A DNA stretch of 64,000 nucleotides. It comes from Fennellomyces sp. T-0311 (taxonomy: Eukaryota; Mucoromycota; Mucoromycetes; Mucorales; Lichtheimiaceae). The position numbers and the translations under genes are program-made. Of this stretch, positions 33,313 through 44,621 are shown one piece after another (within the stretch, counting starts at the first letter, position 1; each line of letters begins with the position of its first letter). Below the pieces are notes generated by a model. It was not told the DNA's origin and did no database searches. It saw only the letters and a list, made by a program, of their open reading frames with translations. The DNA lies in the NCBI GenBank assembly GCA_025266875.1, contig JALLLT010000003.1:248001-312000 (forward strand), written 5' to 3'.

Positions 33313-35419
33313 ATGGCAGTAGCAGCAGCTCGTCCCTTTAATCCTAATGATTACCCGGTAGTCATTGGCATTGATTTTGGTAAGCGTTCTTGGAAATGGC
33401 GAGCGCCAAGAAACATCTTTCGAGAATTTGGTTGATGACACCACATGGGGAACAGGTACAACTTTTTCTGGATGCTCTTACGCATTTATTCAGAACGACG
33501 AAGTTGTGGACATTGTCAGATGGTAAAGCTATTGGGAGGTACCGGTGTCGACTTGCCAGGTTGACCCATTTGCGTTTATAAATAGGCCCAAGCAGAACAA
33601 CAACGTGTATCCCAAGGTAACTTTCGAACGGGCGGTTTCCGAGGCAACAGCTAAATACGCAACTTTCATAGACACCAACACTTAACTTTTACCATGGCAA
33701 CTCCAATCAAATGACACAATGGGGCAATGCAGCTCGGTTAGAGATGCAGCGACCAACGGCTCGTAACTCGGTACTGTTGAAGCAGTACAAGCTTTATCTT
33801 GATGAAAATATTGCCAAGGACCTTCCTCCCCTCCCCAATGGCTTAACAATTGTTGATGCGATCGCAGACTATCTCGGTGCGTTCCACGATCACGTTGTCA
33901 ACGAACTGAAAAAAGGTTTTGCCCGTAACTACGGACAGCATCAATTCCGATACGTAAGGGAAACAGGACAGATCAAAACACGAGTGCAAGAGCGAAAAAT
34001 GGACTAATGGTATCATTAGTGCTTGACTGTTCCCGCCATGTGGTCTGATAAAGCCAAGAGTACTATGCGTGATGCGGCAATCAAAGCTGGACTCATCAAT
34101 GAAAATGACCATCGCGACCGACTCATGCTCATCTCGGAACCTGAAGCTGCTGCGCTTTACTGCGAGAAAAAGTGTGACCAGTTCAACCTCAGACATGGAG
34201 ATCGGTTCATGATCTGCGATGCTGGAGGTAAATATCTTCGCGCACAGTGCTTGTACAACCCGCTATAACATAAGAAAAAACATAGGTGGTACTGTCGATT
34301 TGATTGTCTTTGAAATTGATGAACGAACGGGCCGCAAGCTTCGGGAATGCACAAAGGGTCACGGTCAATCCTGCGGTTCCGTGTTTTTGGATCGACGTAT
34401 GCGTAAGCTGCTGAAGAAGAAGTTCAAGGAGTATCTGTCTTCGATCCCAGCCTCTGCTTTTGAAACAATGATGGATACGTTCGTTGACCTGATCAAGCCT
34501 CAGTTTGACGGTGTTGAGGATCAGTTCATTTCGCTTCCAGCATCCATGAATTTGGACTCGCTCAACAATCCGGCGATTGGCCTGGAGGATGGCATGTTGT
34601 GTATTACTGCGGCTGAACTCAAGCAGGAAGTTTTCGAGCCTGTGATCCGCGAAGTGCTGGCACTGGTCGAAGATCAGCTCATCAAGGCGCAATCATTGCA
34701 GGCCGTGTTTTTGGTTGGTGGTTTCGGTTCATCGAATTATTTGTTCGAACGTGTGCAGCAGGAGTTTGCGCCGCGTGTGGGCTTAGTAGCCGTGCCGCCC
34801 CGTTGTGAGCTGGCCGTCGTACGAGGCGCCGTATATTTTGGTCTCAACCCCCGAGTCGTCACCACACGTATTCCTCGATACTGGTATGGCATCGACACCA
34901 CGACTACTTTTGAAGAAGGCATCGATCCTCCCAGCTACAAGATCGTACGAGCGGATGGTAGTGTTCGTTGCGACAACCGTTTCTCAGTTTATGTACGACG
35001 TGGAGAGCCGCTTGGTATGTTGGATCGCATTGGATTGATCAAAGGCAAACTTTTTAACAATGAATGCTCTAGACATCGACAACTGCGTGTCTAAGGACTT
35101 TTTCGCGTATTACCCTCATCATACCACTTGTACTCTCTATGCAGCTGATACGGAGGAGCAGCCGCGTTATACTACTAGCCCTGGCGTCCGCAAGGTTGCC
35201 AACTTTACGATCCCGATGCCAACACTTCCAGGTGTCATGGAAGGCGAAAAGGTTGACTTGTCTATAAAAATGTACTTTGGTGAAGTCGAGCTTCGAGTGG
35301 AAGGTATAAAAAGGGAAAACGAAGCATCTCATAACACGTTCAACTAATGTTTCTGTTTCCTAATAGCCGTCATCCGTGGCAAAACTTATGGCACAACATG
35401 CACGTTCGACACGGATTAA
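33313..35419 (+). CDS. HSPA12-like Hsp70-family ATPase
   Basis: Exons: 33313-33379, 33456-33522, 33586-33616, 33672-33953, 34020-34227, 34286-35014, 35073-35303, 35367-35419 (555 aa). Actin/Hsp70 nucleotide-binding fold: phosphate-1 loop IGIDFGTTFSGCSYAF (about 18-33), phosphate-2 DAGGGTVDLIVFE (about 216) and adenosine motif FLVGGFGSSNYLF (about 358). Conserved insert LTVPAMWSDKAKSTMRDAA and EPEAAALYC are typical of the HSPA12 group. It lacks the canonical Hsp70 substrate-binding lid; the C-terminal 130 residues are divergent, as in HSPA12A/B. Probably a cytosolic ATPase with an undefined client. Seven short introns, several exactly inside the ATP-binding motifs. Confidence 0.9.
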
Positions 35420-36433
35420 AACCACACCTTACCATTTTAGAAACCTTTCACACTTTACCGATTTCCTCTCTATTTTTTTCTTTATTGTATTACTTGTTTC
35501 TCGTGAAATACCAAAGGCACCTTTTTTCTTGCTATCACAATTCAAAGTACATGTCCGTATCTTTATCCCAAACCTTGCGAGCGATAGATAGGAATCTGAG
35601 GTACCTATTCACATAGGAATATCATGATCCAAAATCCAAATAGTACTCCGTTGTCCTTTTCCTCACTACATTTTCGCGCAATGTAATCTATTTTCCCTTA
35701 TAATTATGCAAGTTGATCGGCTGAACAGAGAGTACAAGAGATGTAATCTGCATAAGTCACTGTGGTATTAAACGAGCCCCATTTCGTGGGGCTAGGTGAT
35801 GTGTTTTAATGTTGAAAAACACTTCGTCGCGAAGGTGCTTCATAGTGTTGCTATATATTTATACAATTGCTCCCATAAGTAGTTTATTTCGTCTCAGGGT
35901 ATAGCGGAGCGCGCATGATGACAAGTGCATCTTCAAACTGGCGCTATCGAATTGAAGAGAACAGGTTTCATTCTGGGATTCAAGTATGTATCTATCACCA
36001 AGTGAATTATTTTGTTGCTAGATGGATGTCATGTATCATGTCCCACAGGAACAGTTACCATGGTATAACTTCTCTAGGACGAAACTTTCATGTTTTCCGG
36101 GTAAAACGGTATAGTTGGCAGTTGGAAGCACAAGTTTATAATCAAGAATGAACCGCCCATTGCCTGATAGCTGGAAGTTGTGATAAGAAATGAAAACTTG
36201 TTAATGACTTTACAGTTCAAATATAGCAAGCATTTCTGATTGCCACATGTTTTTTATATATGGTACGATCGAAATGGAATGAATAGAAAGGCTACAGTGA
36301 TGAATTTGCCCAGCTCAACGCGCCCGACGTGACGTCAGTTAGTCAAAACAGACTTAGAGAAAATCGAAAGTCCAGCTTCGCAATAAACAATATCACTGCC
36401 GAAAAATACTCCCCGCTCTTTGCTATACCACCA
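35420..36433. other. Intergenic region
   Basis: 3' flank of the Hsp70-like gene and promoter of the complex I subunit gene. It contains the short palindrome GAGCCCCATTTCGTGGGGCT (35776-35795), which could fold as a stem. No ORF with family resemblance. Confidence 0.4.
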
Positions 36434-36784
36434 ATGACCGCGCACGAAAACAAGGATTGCCTCTACGAAGCCGGCAAGACAACCCTCATCGCCGGTTCGC
36501 TCGGTTTGGTCGTTTCTGCCATGCAGAACACTGTACAAAAGCACAAGGAAGGTGCTAAGGGCGTCTTCACGAGAACCGGTGGCACCATCGCGCTTTTCGG
36601 TAAAGAATCATTCAGCAACCACGTCCCATTTTCGCCGATCGCCCGACTAATTAGCATAATGTAGCCGCGATGGGTGGTATTTTCTCAATCACCGAGTGCA
36701 CTGTAAAGGACATTCGCGGTCAAGACGATGCAGTGAATGCTGGTATTGCCGGTTGTGCTGCTGGTTTGGCAGCCGGTGTCAAGA

Positions 36785-36822
<38 letters not shown>

Positions 36823-37041
36823 AAGTAGGCCCGTCGATGGCGTTGGCTAATGTCTGCAACTTTGTTAGCTCACTCGCTCGCCAAAATGTGCGCCGCGTGT
36901 GCCGGTGTCGGTGCTACGATGTTTGCATATGAGTACGGTGGCGAATTGAAGGGTTCAATGACGGATAAGACGCTGGAGGAGAGAAAGGAACACCGAGACT
37001 CGTTTTTCAAGGGCTACAAGAAGGCTGAGGAGCAAGCATAA
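36434..37041 (+). CDS. NDUFA11/B14.7-like complex I accessory subunit (Tim17 family)
   Basis: Exons: 36434-36599, 36665-36784, 36869-37041 (152 aa). A small Ala/Gly-rich protein with four hydrophobic segments: GSLGLVVSAMQNTV (about 17-30), GGTIALFAAMGGIFSITEC (about 50-68), AGIAGCAAGLAAGV (about 80) and AKMCAACAGVGATMFAYEYG (about 100). The N-terminal CLYEAGKTTLIAG and the CTVKDIRGQDDAVNAGIAG motif fit the NADH:ubiquinone oxidoreductase B14.7 branch more than Tim22/Tim17. Inner mitochondrial membrane. The second intron contains a (GA)n microsatellite right after its donor. The upstream in-frame extension has no ATG. Confidence 0.8.
36789..36821 (+). repeat. (GA)n microsatellite in intron 2
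   Basis: About 16 GA units, beginning 4 bases after the GT donor at 36785; may be length-polymorphic. Confidence 0.85.
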
Positions 37042-37199
37042 ACTTTCTATCATCTCGTATCATACTTTTTTCTCTCGCGCCTTTTTGCCGTCTCGTCTAC
37101 CTTCCCTTTATTTCATAGACTGCTGTGCCCCTACTCCCAGCACTATTAAAAAACTGATTCTGTTTTTGCGTGTGGTTCTATTTTGTGTATGTACATTCT

Positions 37200-39133
37200 T
37201 TATGTCAGGCATTTGCGCAGCGACCGCATCATCTCTCGACTAAATGCGACCTCAGAGAACCGGTCCGATGCCGCCGCCCGCCCATTGGACGCCATCCTTA
37301 CTCGCGCCTCTTCGGGCAGCGACAACGCCTCATTTAGGCTGTCAGCAAACGACTCTACCGAGTTTGCGAGAAAACCAGTGGCTCTTCCATCGTATTCAGT
37401 GACGATATCCAACTTCGGGCCTGCAGAGTTATGCGCGACTGGAATCAATCCCGCAGCCTGAATGTTTTTGACTTAGCATTAAATAGGAAGCAGCCACGCT
37501 CTGGTTCTTACCATGTATTCAACCACGCCAATACCAAAGTGCTCGTTCCACATCGTGTGCAGGCCGATCTTGGCTGAACCGAGATTATCCACCAGCGTGT
37601 CAAACGAAGCGTTCACCTGGAAACTAACACGATCCTAACAACAAAAGACCCGTTAGTCATTCATAATGTCATCCCACAGATCGAATAGGTCACCTCGATA
37701 TTAAACTCTTTTGCCAAGTTTTTGAGATCGGCAATACGTTTCTCATCACCCTCGTTTCGAGAGCTTCCAATTAATACCAGTTCCAGGTCCTTCTCTTGAT
37801 TCCAGCGTGGGTACTTTTCAAACAATCTTGCCATAGCTTGTATTTGCATTGCATGATCCTTTTCTGGTCTATCCGGCTCTTAGCTCAACCGTACTGCATT
37901 GGTGCTTTTACTCTTACCTGAACTGGGCCACACTGACTATTTTCGATACACGGCCCCGGATAGGAAGAGCATTGAGACGCTCGGTGTCACAGGGCGGATA
38001 AACGATTTCCGCCTCGGCCTTCCAGAGCGAATCTATGTGCCCTTTTGTCCAAGAGGAGTTCACCATGACAATTTCTGCGAACGAGCCGCACCATCCATAG
38101 ATCCATGCAAACATGTGGTAGTAGCTAGATACAAAAGTTAGGCACAGCAAAGAAAGTGTTGCAACCACTCACATTAGCTTTCCATAAGTCCAGACCGCAC
38201 TTTGGGCGAATTGAGAGTTATTGTTGTACTGTCTGCGCCGCTCATATACGCGTTGTAACATATCCGAGCTATTGCAAATTAGTCTGCAGTCGATACCACA
38301 CAAAATGAATCCCGAACCTTATTGTAGGATAGTGGGTGTACGTTGCGATCTTGACGTGCGTCAAATAGTGCACTAGAGGATAAGTAAATGCATAACCCAT
38401 GGTATCTGTGCGTAACAGCAACAATGGATTAGGCGTAAAATAACAGTAAGCACTGAAATATTACCAAAATATAAGTCAGGAACCAGTCTGCTCATTGCCT
38501 CGTACCCGAGTACTACGGATGACAGACTCTGCAGCAGCAATGTAAGGCGAGGATATCTGCAATAGGGGCGTCAGAAGCACAAATAGAGCCTAACTGCATT
38601 TTACTATGATCCGTTACCTCGAATCCTCGACAAGGTATCGTGTGTGTAGATAGATAAACACCAGCGTTTGCGGGTTCAAATCGATATTAAACGAGTTCTA
38701 AGGAGTATGTTATAGATCTATCGCCTCCCCTTCCCCAGACGACTATACCTTCACTTTAAATATGATCTGCTCCTTGGTAGCGTCAATATCTCCAGTATAC
38801 ACCGCACAAATAATATGCGGAAACTCTCTTTGCACGTCGCGTATAGCTGTCCACAGAACACGTTCGCCACCTCCGCCTGCGTTGCTGGTTTCAGACCGTT
38901 GAGTCCACTCCATTATCGTAACTCTAGCCGCTTAAAGGTTTGGCTTACCAGTAGGGATGGAAGAAACCGAGAAAAAGTGGTGGTGAATCGACATCAGGCG
39001 ATGGATCCCCACCCAGATCTTGTAGAATGCGTTGTCGATTGACTTCAATGCTGTTTAATGTACGCAATCGGAGGAATCGGTATATTAGCCATATGGATAC
39101 CAATGCTGTTGTGATCCAGAAAGACAAGGCCAT
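37200..39133 (-). CDS. ALG11: GDP-Man:Man3GlcNAc2-PP-dolichol alpha-1,2-mannosyltransferase
   Basis: Adds the fourth and fifth mannose to the lipid-linked oligosaccharide on the cytosolic face of the ER. Ten exons (minus): 39133-38949, 38884-38749, 38697-38618, 38556-38465, 38405-38318, 38268-38173, 38124-37918, 37868-37694, 37634-37512, 37457-37200 (479 aa). An N-terminal membrane segment (about 5-22) is followed by [18 protein letters not shown] (about 56-73), conserved [13 protein letters not shown] and [10 protein letters not shown]. The C-terminal GT-B lobe carries the retaining E-x7-E motif EHFGIGVVE, then [16 protein letters not shown]. Length and order match Alg11 (GT4). The donor after exon 5 is GTTCGG, weak. 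The 3' end is convergent with the complex I gene, 158 bp apart. Confidence 0.95.
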
Positions 39134-39505
39134 GGTGCTCAACGTGTTCAATTTCCCGCCACACACGACTAAATAGAGCGAAATGCAAAGGTTACACAGG
39201 AGCCTTTCATGCGCAAAAGATTTTAGCCAGGCGCTTTTATGGTTTCCAGGCGACCATTCATAACGTCATTACCTCGTTAACAATTAAATACGTTCATTAC
39301 AGTGGAAGAATTCATTATCCACCAGGTCGGCCGATGGATCTAGACTTTGAGAGAAGATAGCGCCGTAACTTCAGGAGTAAGGCAACAGTTATTTCCTTCA
39401 TGTTCCTTATAAAAATACTTTAACCAATTCGGGACAACGGGATTTCAACAACATTGTTTAGCGTGAAGCGTGAGCTGGCTTCCTCGCCAAGTTCTTTTCT
39501 CTTTA
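39134..39505. promoter_or_regulatory. Shared divergent promoter region
   Basis: 372 bp between the divergent starts of ALG11 and the gene at 39506, so it must hold both promoters if each uses local signals. No strong TATA box; mixed AT-rich sequence. Confidence 0.5.
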
Positions 39506-39970
39506 ATGTTCAGACGATTCGTCAACGTTGGAATCACAAGAAGAGTTGCACAACCACTGCGGTTGCCATTGACAACTCGGCCAGCAATTCGCCCCAGCAT
39601 TACTCCTGAACTGGTTAGAAGCTTTAAAGGAAGCTCTATGCAGCGTAATAAGAATATGGAGGAAGCGATGAATAATATCGAAGAGCTCTTTTCAGCTGCA
39701 AAGGATGAGGTTTGTATTTCACAAGGGAAAAGTTTCAGTGACTCATATGCGATCAAGATGGAATTTGCAGAGGAAGCCGTGGGCTCGGTATATTATCATG
39801 AGGATCGTGCAACGGCCGAGAAGGCAGTGACTGAATGTCTCGAAGCTTTCGACAAGTTTCTGGCTGACTTGCCAACAGATGAAATGCGCAATGAAGTTCG
39901 AGGGAAAGTTGGAATGAAAATGAGGGAATTGAAGATGGAATACGAGGCACTGCCCGCCGAAGGAGATTAA
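39506..39970 (+). CDS. Small probable mitochondrial protein, unknown function
   Basis: 154 aa if unspliced. The N-terminus MFRRFVNVGITRRVAQPLRL is basic, hydroxylated and free of acidic residues, as in a mitochondrial presequence (to about 45). The rest is acidic and helical (NNIEELFSAAKDE..., RATAEKAVTECLEAFDKFLA, GKVGMKMRELKMEYEAL). A 48-nt stretch (39710-39757) has GT..AG ends and a TGACTCAT branch-like motif. Removing it keeps frame and joins AAKDE to MEFAEEAV, giving 138 aa with a more continuous helix, so I suspect a small intron. I recognise the style of a conserved fungal mitochondrial protein but no function. Confidence 0.7.
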   Translation: MFRRFVNVGITRRVAQPLRLPLTTRPAIRPSITPELVRSFKGSSMQRNKNMEEAMNNIEELFSAAKDEVCISQGKSFSDSYAIKMEFAEEAVGSVYYHEDRATAEKAVTECLEAFDKFLADLPTDEMRNEVRGKVGMKMRELKMEYEALPAEGD

Positions 39971-42781
39971 GGACATTTGAGGGATAATATAGGGCATAGA
40001 TATGGATGGCCTTTTTACAAAGATAGAGCGCGTACATACCGCAGTTGTTCTTTATACATAAACAGCAGAATGGTATTGTACAGCAAGGAAGATAATCATC
40101 CATAAAGTAGCGTTGTGTACCACTTGACCTGTAAAGCAAGGCTCGCTCACTAGAGTACATGTCACCATGACAGTCGCCGCGTTAATACTAAAGGAAAAAG
40201 TTGTTCACCCATCCAATTGCAATACGCTATGCAAACCATATTCTGCTTTCTTACCGGCTTGTTCCTGCGTAGCATACATAGACCATTAAATGTAAGCTGT
40301 GTTTCGACCAGCTCTTCGGCGAGTTCCAGTGCTACTATTCACATATCAAGTTACTGCACACTTTTCAATTAGGTCTTTCCGTTCAATTTCACGTATCTCT
40401 ATTTCTGATCCACTCTATACTTTTCGTAGGGCAGAATTTATATTTTTGATCTGATTCGATGTGTACTCCTAGTACGTTAGATAGAGAAACGTACATATTT
40501 CTTCGTGACATCTGCTTCAAGAAAAATGAGGTATCTGGACCGTGTTATGGTACCCATGGGGGGGGGGTGCACGACTACCAAGGCACACGACTAAACTTTT
40601 ACACTCATTGACGTGCTTCCTGAGCTCAAGGACCACCGTAAAAAATCCTAGTGTAACGTAGCACGACGGTACTATAAAATTATACAAAGTCTTGTAAAAT
40701 CCTGTAAAATCCTGTGAAAACTGCCATTTTACAAGAAAAATTTTTTACGGTGGACGCGATCAATCTCAACTATAGAGTCAATAGCTCGTCGACATCATCT
40801 ACATAAGCACACCAGTAACATACATGACTCAAGTTTTAGTATACATTGAAGTGATTGAATCTCTACTATACATCTTTGGGAAAGGGGTTGAACTTTGGTG
40901 GTATACTTACAGAAATGCTTCAAGTTTCATCAGCAATTTTATGTATTAATGGTTTTTAATAAAGAAAAGTGCTTGATTGCTTTGGAAGTAGGCTAACAAA
41001 TTGTTATTCAACGGGTTCCATTCGAATACAATGATAGTATGCTCCTTTCTAAACACAATAGTTGTCTAAAAGAGTTTTAACTAATATTTTCATCAAAGGT
41101 CGCCTTTAATACTGTCCTTACATGGATGTCGTTTCGAAATTATCAGAGTTTCTTGCCGCGCAAAATGTAACATTGTGAAGCATATTCAACAGTGACATGA
41201 CTCTTTTCTTGCTTCCGCTACCAATTTCAATGGACAGACCCAACAATGTGTCATGATAACGTCATCCAATACAATAATCGATTTCAGTAATGGTAATTTT
41301 AAATGTTTGTAATGATCGATATGCTTCTACATTGGCTTCCGTGTTTTAAAACAATAAAAAATTACCTAGAAACAGTCGAACTAGGATTGCCACTTAGTCC
41401 CACAATCGTAGTCAAATACGACAAGTGTTTAGCGTTACATTTCGGATCAAATAAGACGGTACAAACGTATTGCTAATCCCATTGTGCTTGGGAAGTTCGT
41501 TTTCATTACAACTTTAGTTCTAAATGATGTATCAGATACCCAACATTCTTTTATTATCGTCGGATTTGAATACTGGAACTGGGTCTCGTTCAACTGCATT
41601 AAAAGCTCTATCCTTTTGGACATATATGCCTCTTAAAGATTCCACATACGTTTGCTTCACTCGTACTCTCTTATCGATCGGATAGTATACTTGGTACACG
41701 GATTAAACACTTCCAAGGCAGTCCGGAACTCAAGTACGAGGGCAAGAGCAGATAAGGCGCTTTTATAAATGAGATGCATCTTCCGTATATCGGTCACTTT
41801 ATATCCTGATAATCGTGATCGATCTATGACTGATCGTACCAAATATATCGGATCCGAAGGCGAGGGTTATTTGCTGAATTATGCCTTTTTAATTTGAGAA
41901 ATAAATATCCCTTGTCGAGAAATCAATCTTATGTGCTGTTTTTCTTGATCCATACTGGCCTTCCGTGGCATAAGTTTCAATACTTATGCCGTAATGATAT
42001 GATGCTTCCGGTTGTCAACTCTGTTTAATTTTTCACTATCTTTCTGAATAACCTCGCTGGACTGATTCCACGAGTATGATAAACGCAGCAATGATCATTC
42101 ACATTGGAGTCAGGTACGATTTGTATATCAGATACACGAACTAGTCAAATGGGCTTAAAATCTGTTACTCATGATGAAGAATCCCGGATGTAAGCCAGCT
42201 CTACTTCTTTATCTGCGCCAAGTACTTCTCCCTGGCTCCTCTCGTATATGATGTACATTCTAGGTAGTTTTTCTCTTATTTTAAATGTATGCATATGTAC
42301 GTATTATCCCGGTTGGACAGAAACTACGAATAAACCCAAAAGAATTAAGCTATGACACGCTGCTATGACTATCATGGACGAATGATTAAAAGTTAAGCAG
42401 CAAAGTACCAAAAGAAAACAGGAAGATAAACAAGAGGTATTACGTATTATCTTTAACGAATGATAAGAGAAAAAGCGTGTAAGTCAGGCTTACCTTGCTC
42501 ATAACAAAAGAATAAACGAAAAAAGATGCAAAATAAGAGAAAAAGCATAGAGCTTGAGTACATCTTTGTGTCACGCCACAGTGTATGAGCAGCCGAACAG
42601 CACATTTTATTCCGCAAAATTATTAATAGCTAATGTATATTGCCCATAATTGAGGAATTCAGTATGAACTCTTAATGGTGCATAAGAAGCAGAGACGATT
42701 ATCGACTCTGAACTTCAAAATAGACGAAAACATGTGACGGAAAGTATTGCTGGTGAATCAAAGTCGACTTTATTACGCATG
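39971..42781. other. AT-rich gene-poor stretch
   Basis: About 2.8 kb. It contains a run of 10 G (40558-40567), the MITE at 40634-40752 and otherwise short frames. Between about 40.95 and 41.85 kb the minus strand gives scattered Leu-rich pieces (for example LPLLKSIIVLDDVIMTH) that may be a very old F-box/LRR relic, too weak to call. Confidence 0.4.
40634..40752. mobile_element. MITE with CACCG ends, 119 bp
   Basis: Perfect terminal inverted repeat CACCGTAAAAAAT / ATTTTTTACGGTG and a 3-bp duplication GAC on both sides (40631-40633, 40753-40755). The interior has the repeat TGTAAAATCC (two units, 40693-40713). CAC-type ends with 3-bp duplications fit the CACTA/EnSpm-Plavaka superfamily. No coding capacity. 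Confidence 0.8.
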
Positions 42782-43707
42782 CTAATGACCCTTCGGTATC
42801 TGCCCGGCCTTGAGCAGTTGTTCTAACCTGGAGATTTCGTCAAGCGAAGTCGCTTGCTTTAATGCCTCCTACAGAAACAATTAGCAAAGTAACCATACGA
42901 GACATTCAAACGCACCTTAATCTTTTGTTGCTCCTCTTTCGAAAGAACTTTTTGCTTTTGTGCCGGGTTTAATCCCTCTCCCACTTCAAATGTATTGCTC
43001 TTGGTGTCCGTAAGGGACTGACCCAACGCATTCTCCACGCCATTTTCCTCGAACAACGCAGCTGCCTCTTGACGCTCCTAATGGCACCCATATGGTTAGC
43101 ACCGAATCAACAACATCACTAATCCCTTCTTACTCTTTGCTTAATCTTTTTGAAATCCAATACTCGTAGCTTAGGAAGCTTGTGGATCAAGTAAGCGCGA
43201 TAATATTGCTTCTTTGACACGGGGTTATCCAACAAGCTCAAGAACGTGAGACGCTTGCACTTTGCTAACGGTTCCAGATCGCCCAATTCCTGAATCGCAT
43301 TGTTGGTCATGATTACCGTCGTCAAGTTGGGAACAAACTCGTGAATGTTGGCTTCGATCTTGTTGATGCGATTGTTGGTCAATAACATGTGTTGCAGTCG
43401 AACCATCCGTGGAAAATTGCCCAAAACGCGAAGATCATTGTTGCTGAAATCGATCGTGTCATTTAAATCCTATTGTTTTTCTGCTGAGCAAAGAAACACG
43501 ACGCGTGTATTGTTAATCTTTTGAAGCGAACCTTGGTTACGCCGAGGTTTTCAATGGCAGGTATCTTGAGATCTGTTTGGAAATGTCAACTGCTTTATTA
43601 CGAATGCTTTTTTAAGCAACAAGCATACCTCTAAGAACCAATTCACGTTCCTTTAACGGGTTGATGCGGGATACAGAGTCATTGATCAAGTCAGTTGTGA
43701 GTCTCAT
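42782..43707 (-). CDS. LEA1: U2 snRNP protein A' (LRR)
   Basis: Exons (minus): 43707-43629, 43572-43532, 43469-43134, 43077-42916, 42868-42782 (234 aa). U2A' binds U2B'' and stem-loop IV of U2 snRNA in the spliceosome. It begins MRLTTDLINDSVSRINPLKE and ELVLRDLKIPAIENLG, the standard U2A' opening. Leucine-rich repeats follow (DTIDFSNNDLRVLGNFP, LLTNNRINKI, VIMTNNAIQEL, LTFLSLLDNPVSKKQYYRAY) and the cap LPKLRVLDFKKIKQRERQEA. A charged coil with LSKEEQQKIKEAL and the tail LEQLLKAGQIPKGH complete it; the latter resembles the conserved C-terminus. Length agrees with orthologues (about 235-255). The donor after exon 2 is GTTCGC. Confidence 0.95.
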
Positions 43708-44621
43708 GATGTGCGTATAGGATGCCCGGCAACCGAAGGAAGGAGGACTTTGTCTCCCGCTCAGCACTGACTTTTTCTAAATTTTGAGAAGGGCTTTCAT
43801 GTAACGTATCGATATATAAGTCCAGCTTTACAAGATTCAGTGCTTCGCGAGCGCTATTGCTTAAATGGGTCACACTATACTTGTGTTTAAACTTGATCCG
43901 GCTCTTTTTATACTGAATAAGCTTTGGAGAACGAATAATGAATAACTGATCTGTCGTGCGCCCAAGTAATGGAATGGAGCCAACTAACTTAAACCAGGCC
44001 AAGCCAAGCCAAGTATGGGGCTGATAATAGTAATATATATTAGATGTAAGATATATAACCAGTTTAATAACGTACAACTCGTAGATGATTATAACTGTCT
44101 ACGCATAGCTATGCCTTGTACCATCCGTTGGAATGCTTTCAGTTTTATTAATGCCTCGGGTATATTTAGTCACCATAGTTTCGGTTACCTTAGCTATCAT
44201 TGTTGCCATTGCTATTTTCTACGCTTACTCTTATCGGCGGGACACAGAAGGAGAAAAGCGACCGTTCGCTTATAATTAGGCGTCTCGTTATCTAAAAATA
44301 AAAAAAAAATGGGGGAATGCAGTTCAAGTGCCAAGCACCGTGTAATAACAAACATACCAAACTAGCTTGCATTCTGTAACGCATTAAGCCTCGAACGCGC
44401 TAAAAATGACGCAGAGCCAGCTTTGTAAGAAAAGGAATGGCACACCGAGGTGGATCGACAGAAAAGAAAGGCCATGAAGCCTTCCAGTCCATCTTTAGTT
44501 GGGCATTTAAAAGGAGCTCACACTAAAAAGAAAATCGTCTGACACCGACCCACCCCGCTGCACTAAATAAGCAAAAGGTTCGGTTTTGGCTTCAACTCTT
44601 GCTCTTGCCCATTTGTTCACG
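43708..44621. other. Divergent intergenic region
   Basis: Upstream of both U2A' and the O-acetyltransferase gene. Short frames only. A run of 9 A at 44301-44309. Nothing else recognised. Confidence 0.45.

Noticed and set aside
40633..40753. MITE boundaries one base wider (CCACCG/CGGTGG)
   Set aside because: The narrower boundaries give a perfect GAC duplication and ends matching the second MITE.
40950..41880. Third F-box/LRR relic on the minus strand
   Set aside because: Only scattered Leu-rich fragments; no F-box or TPR anchor, too weak to annotate.
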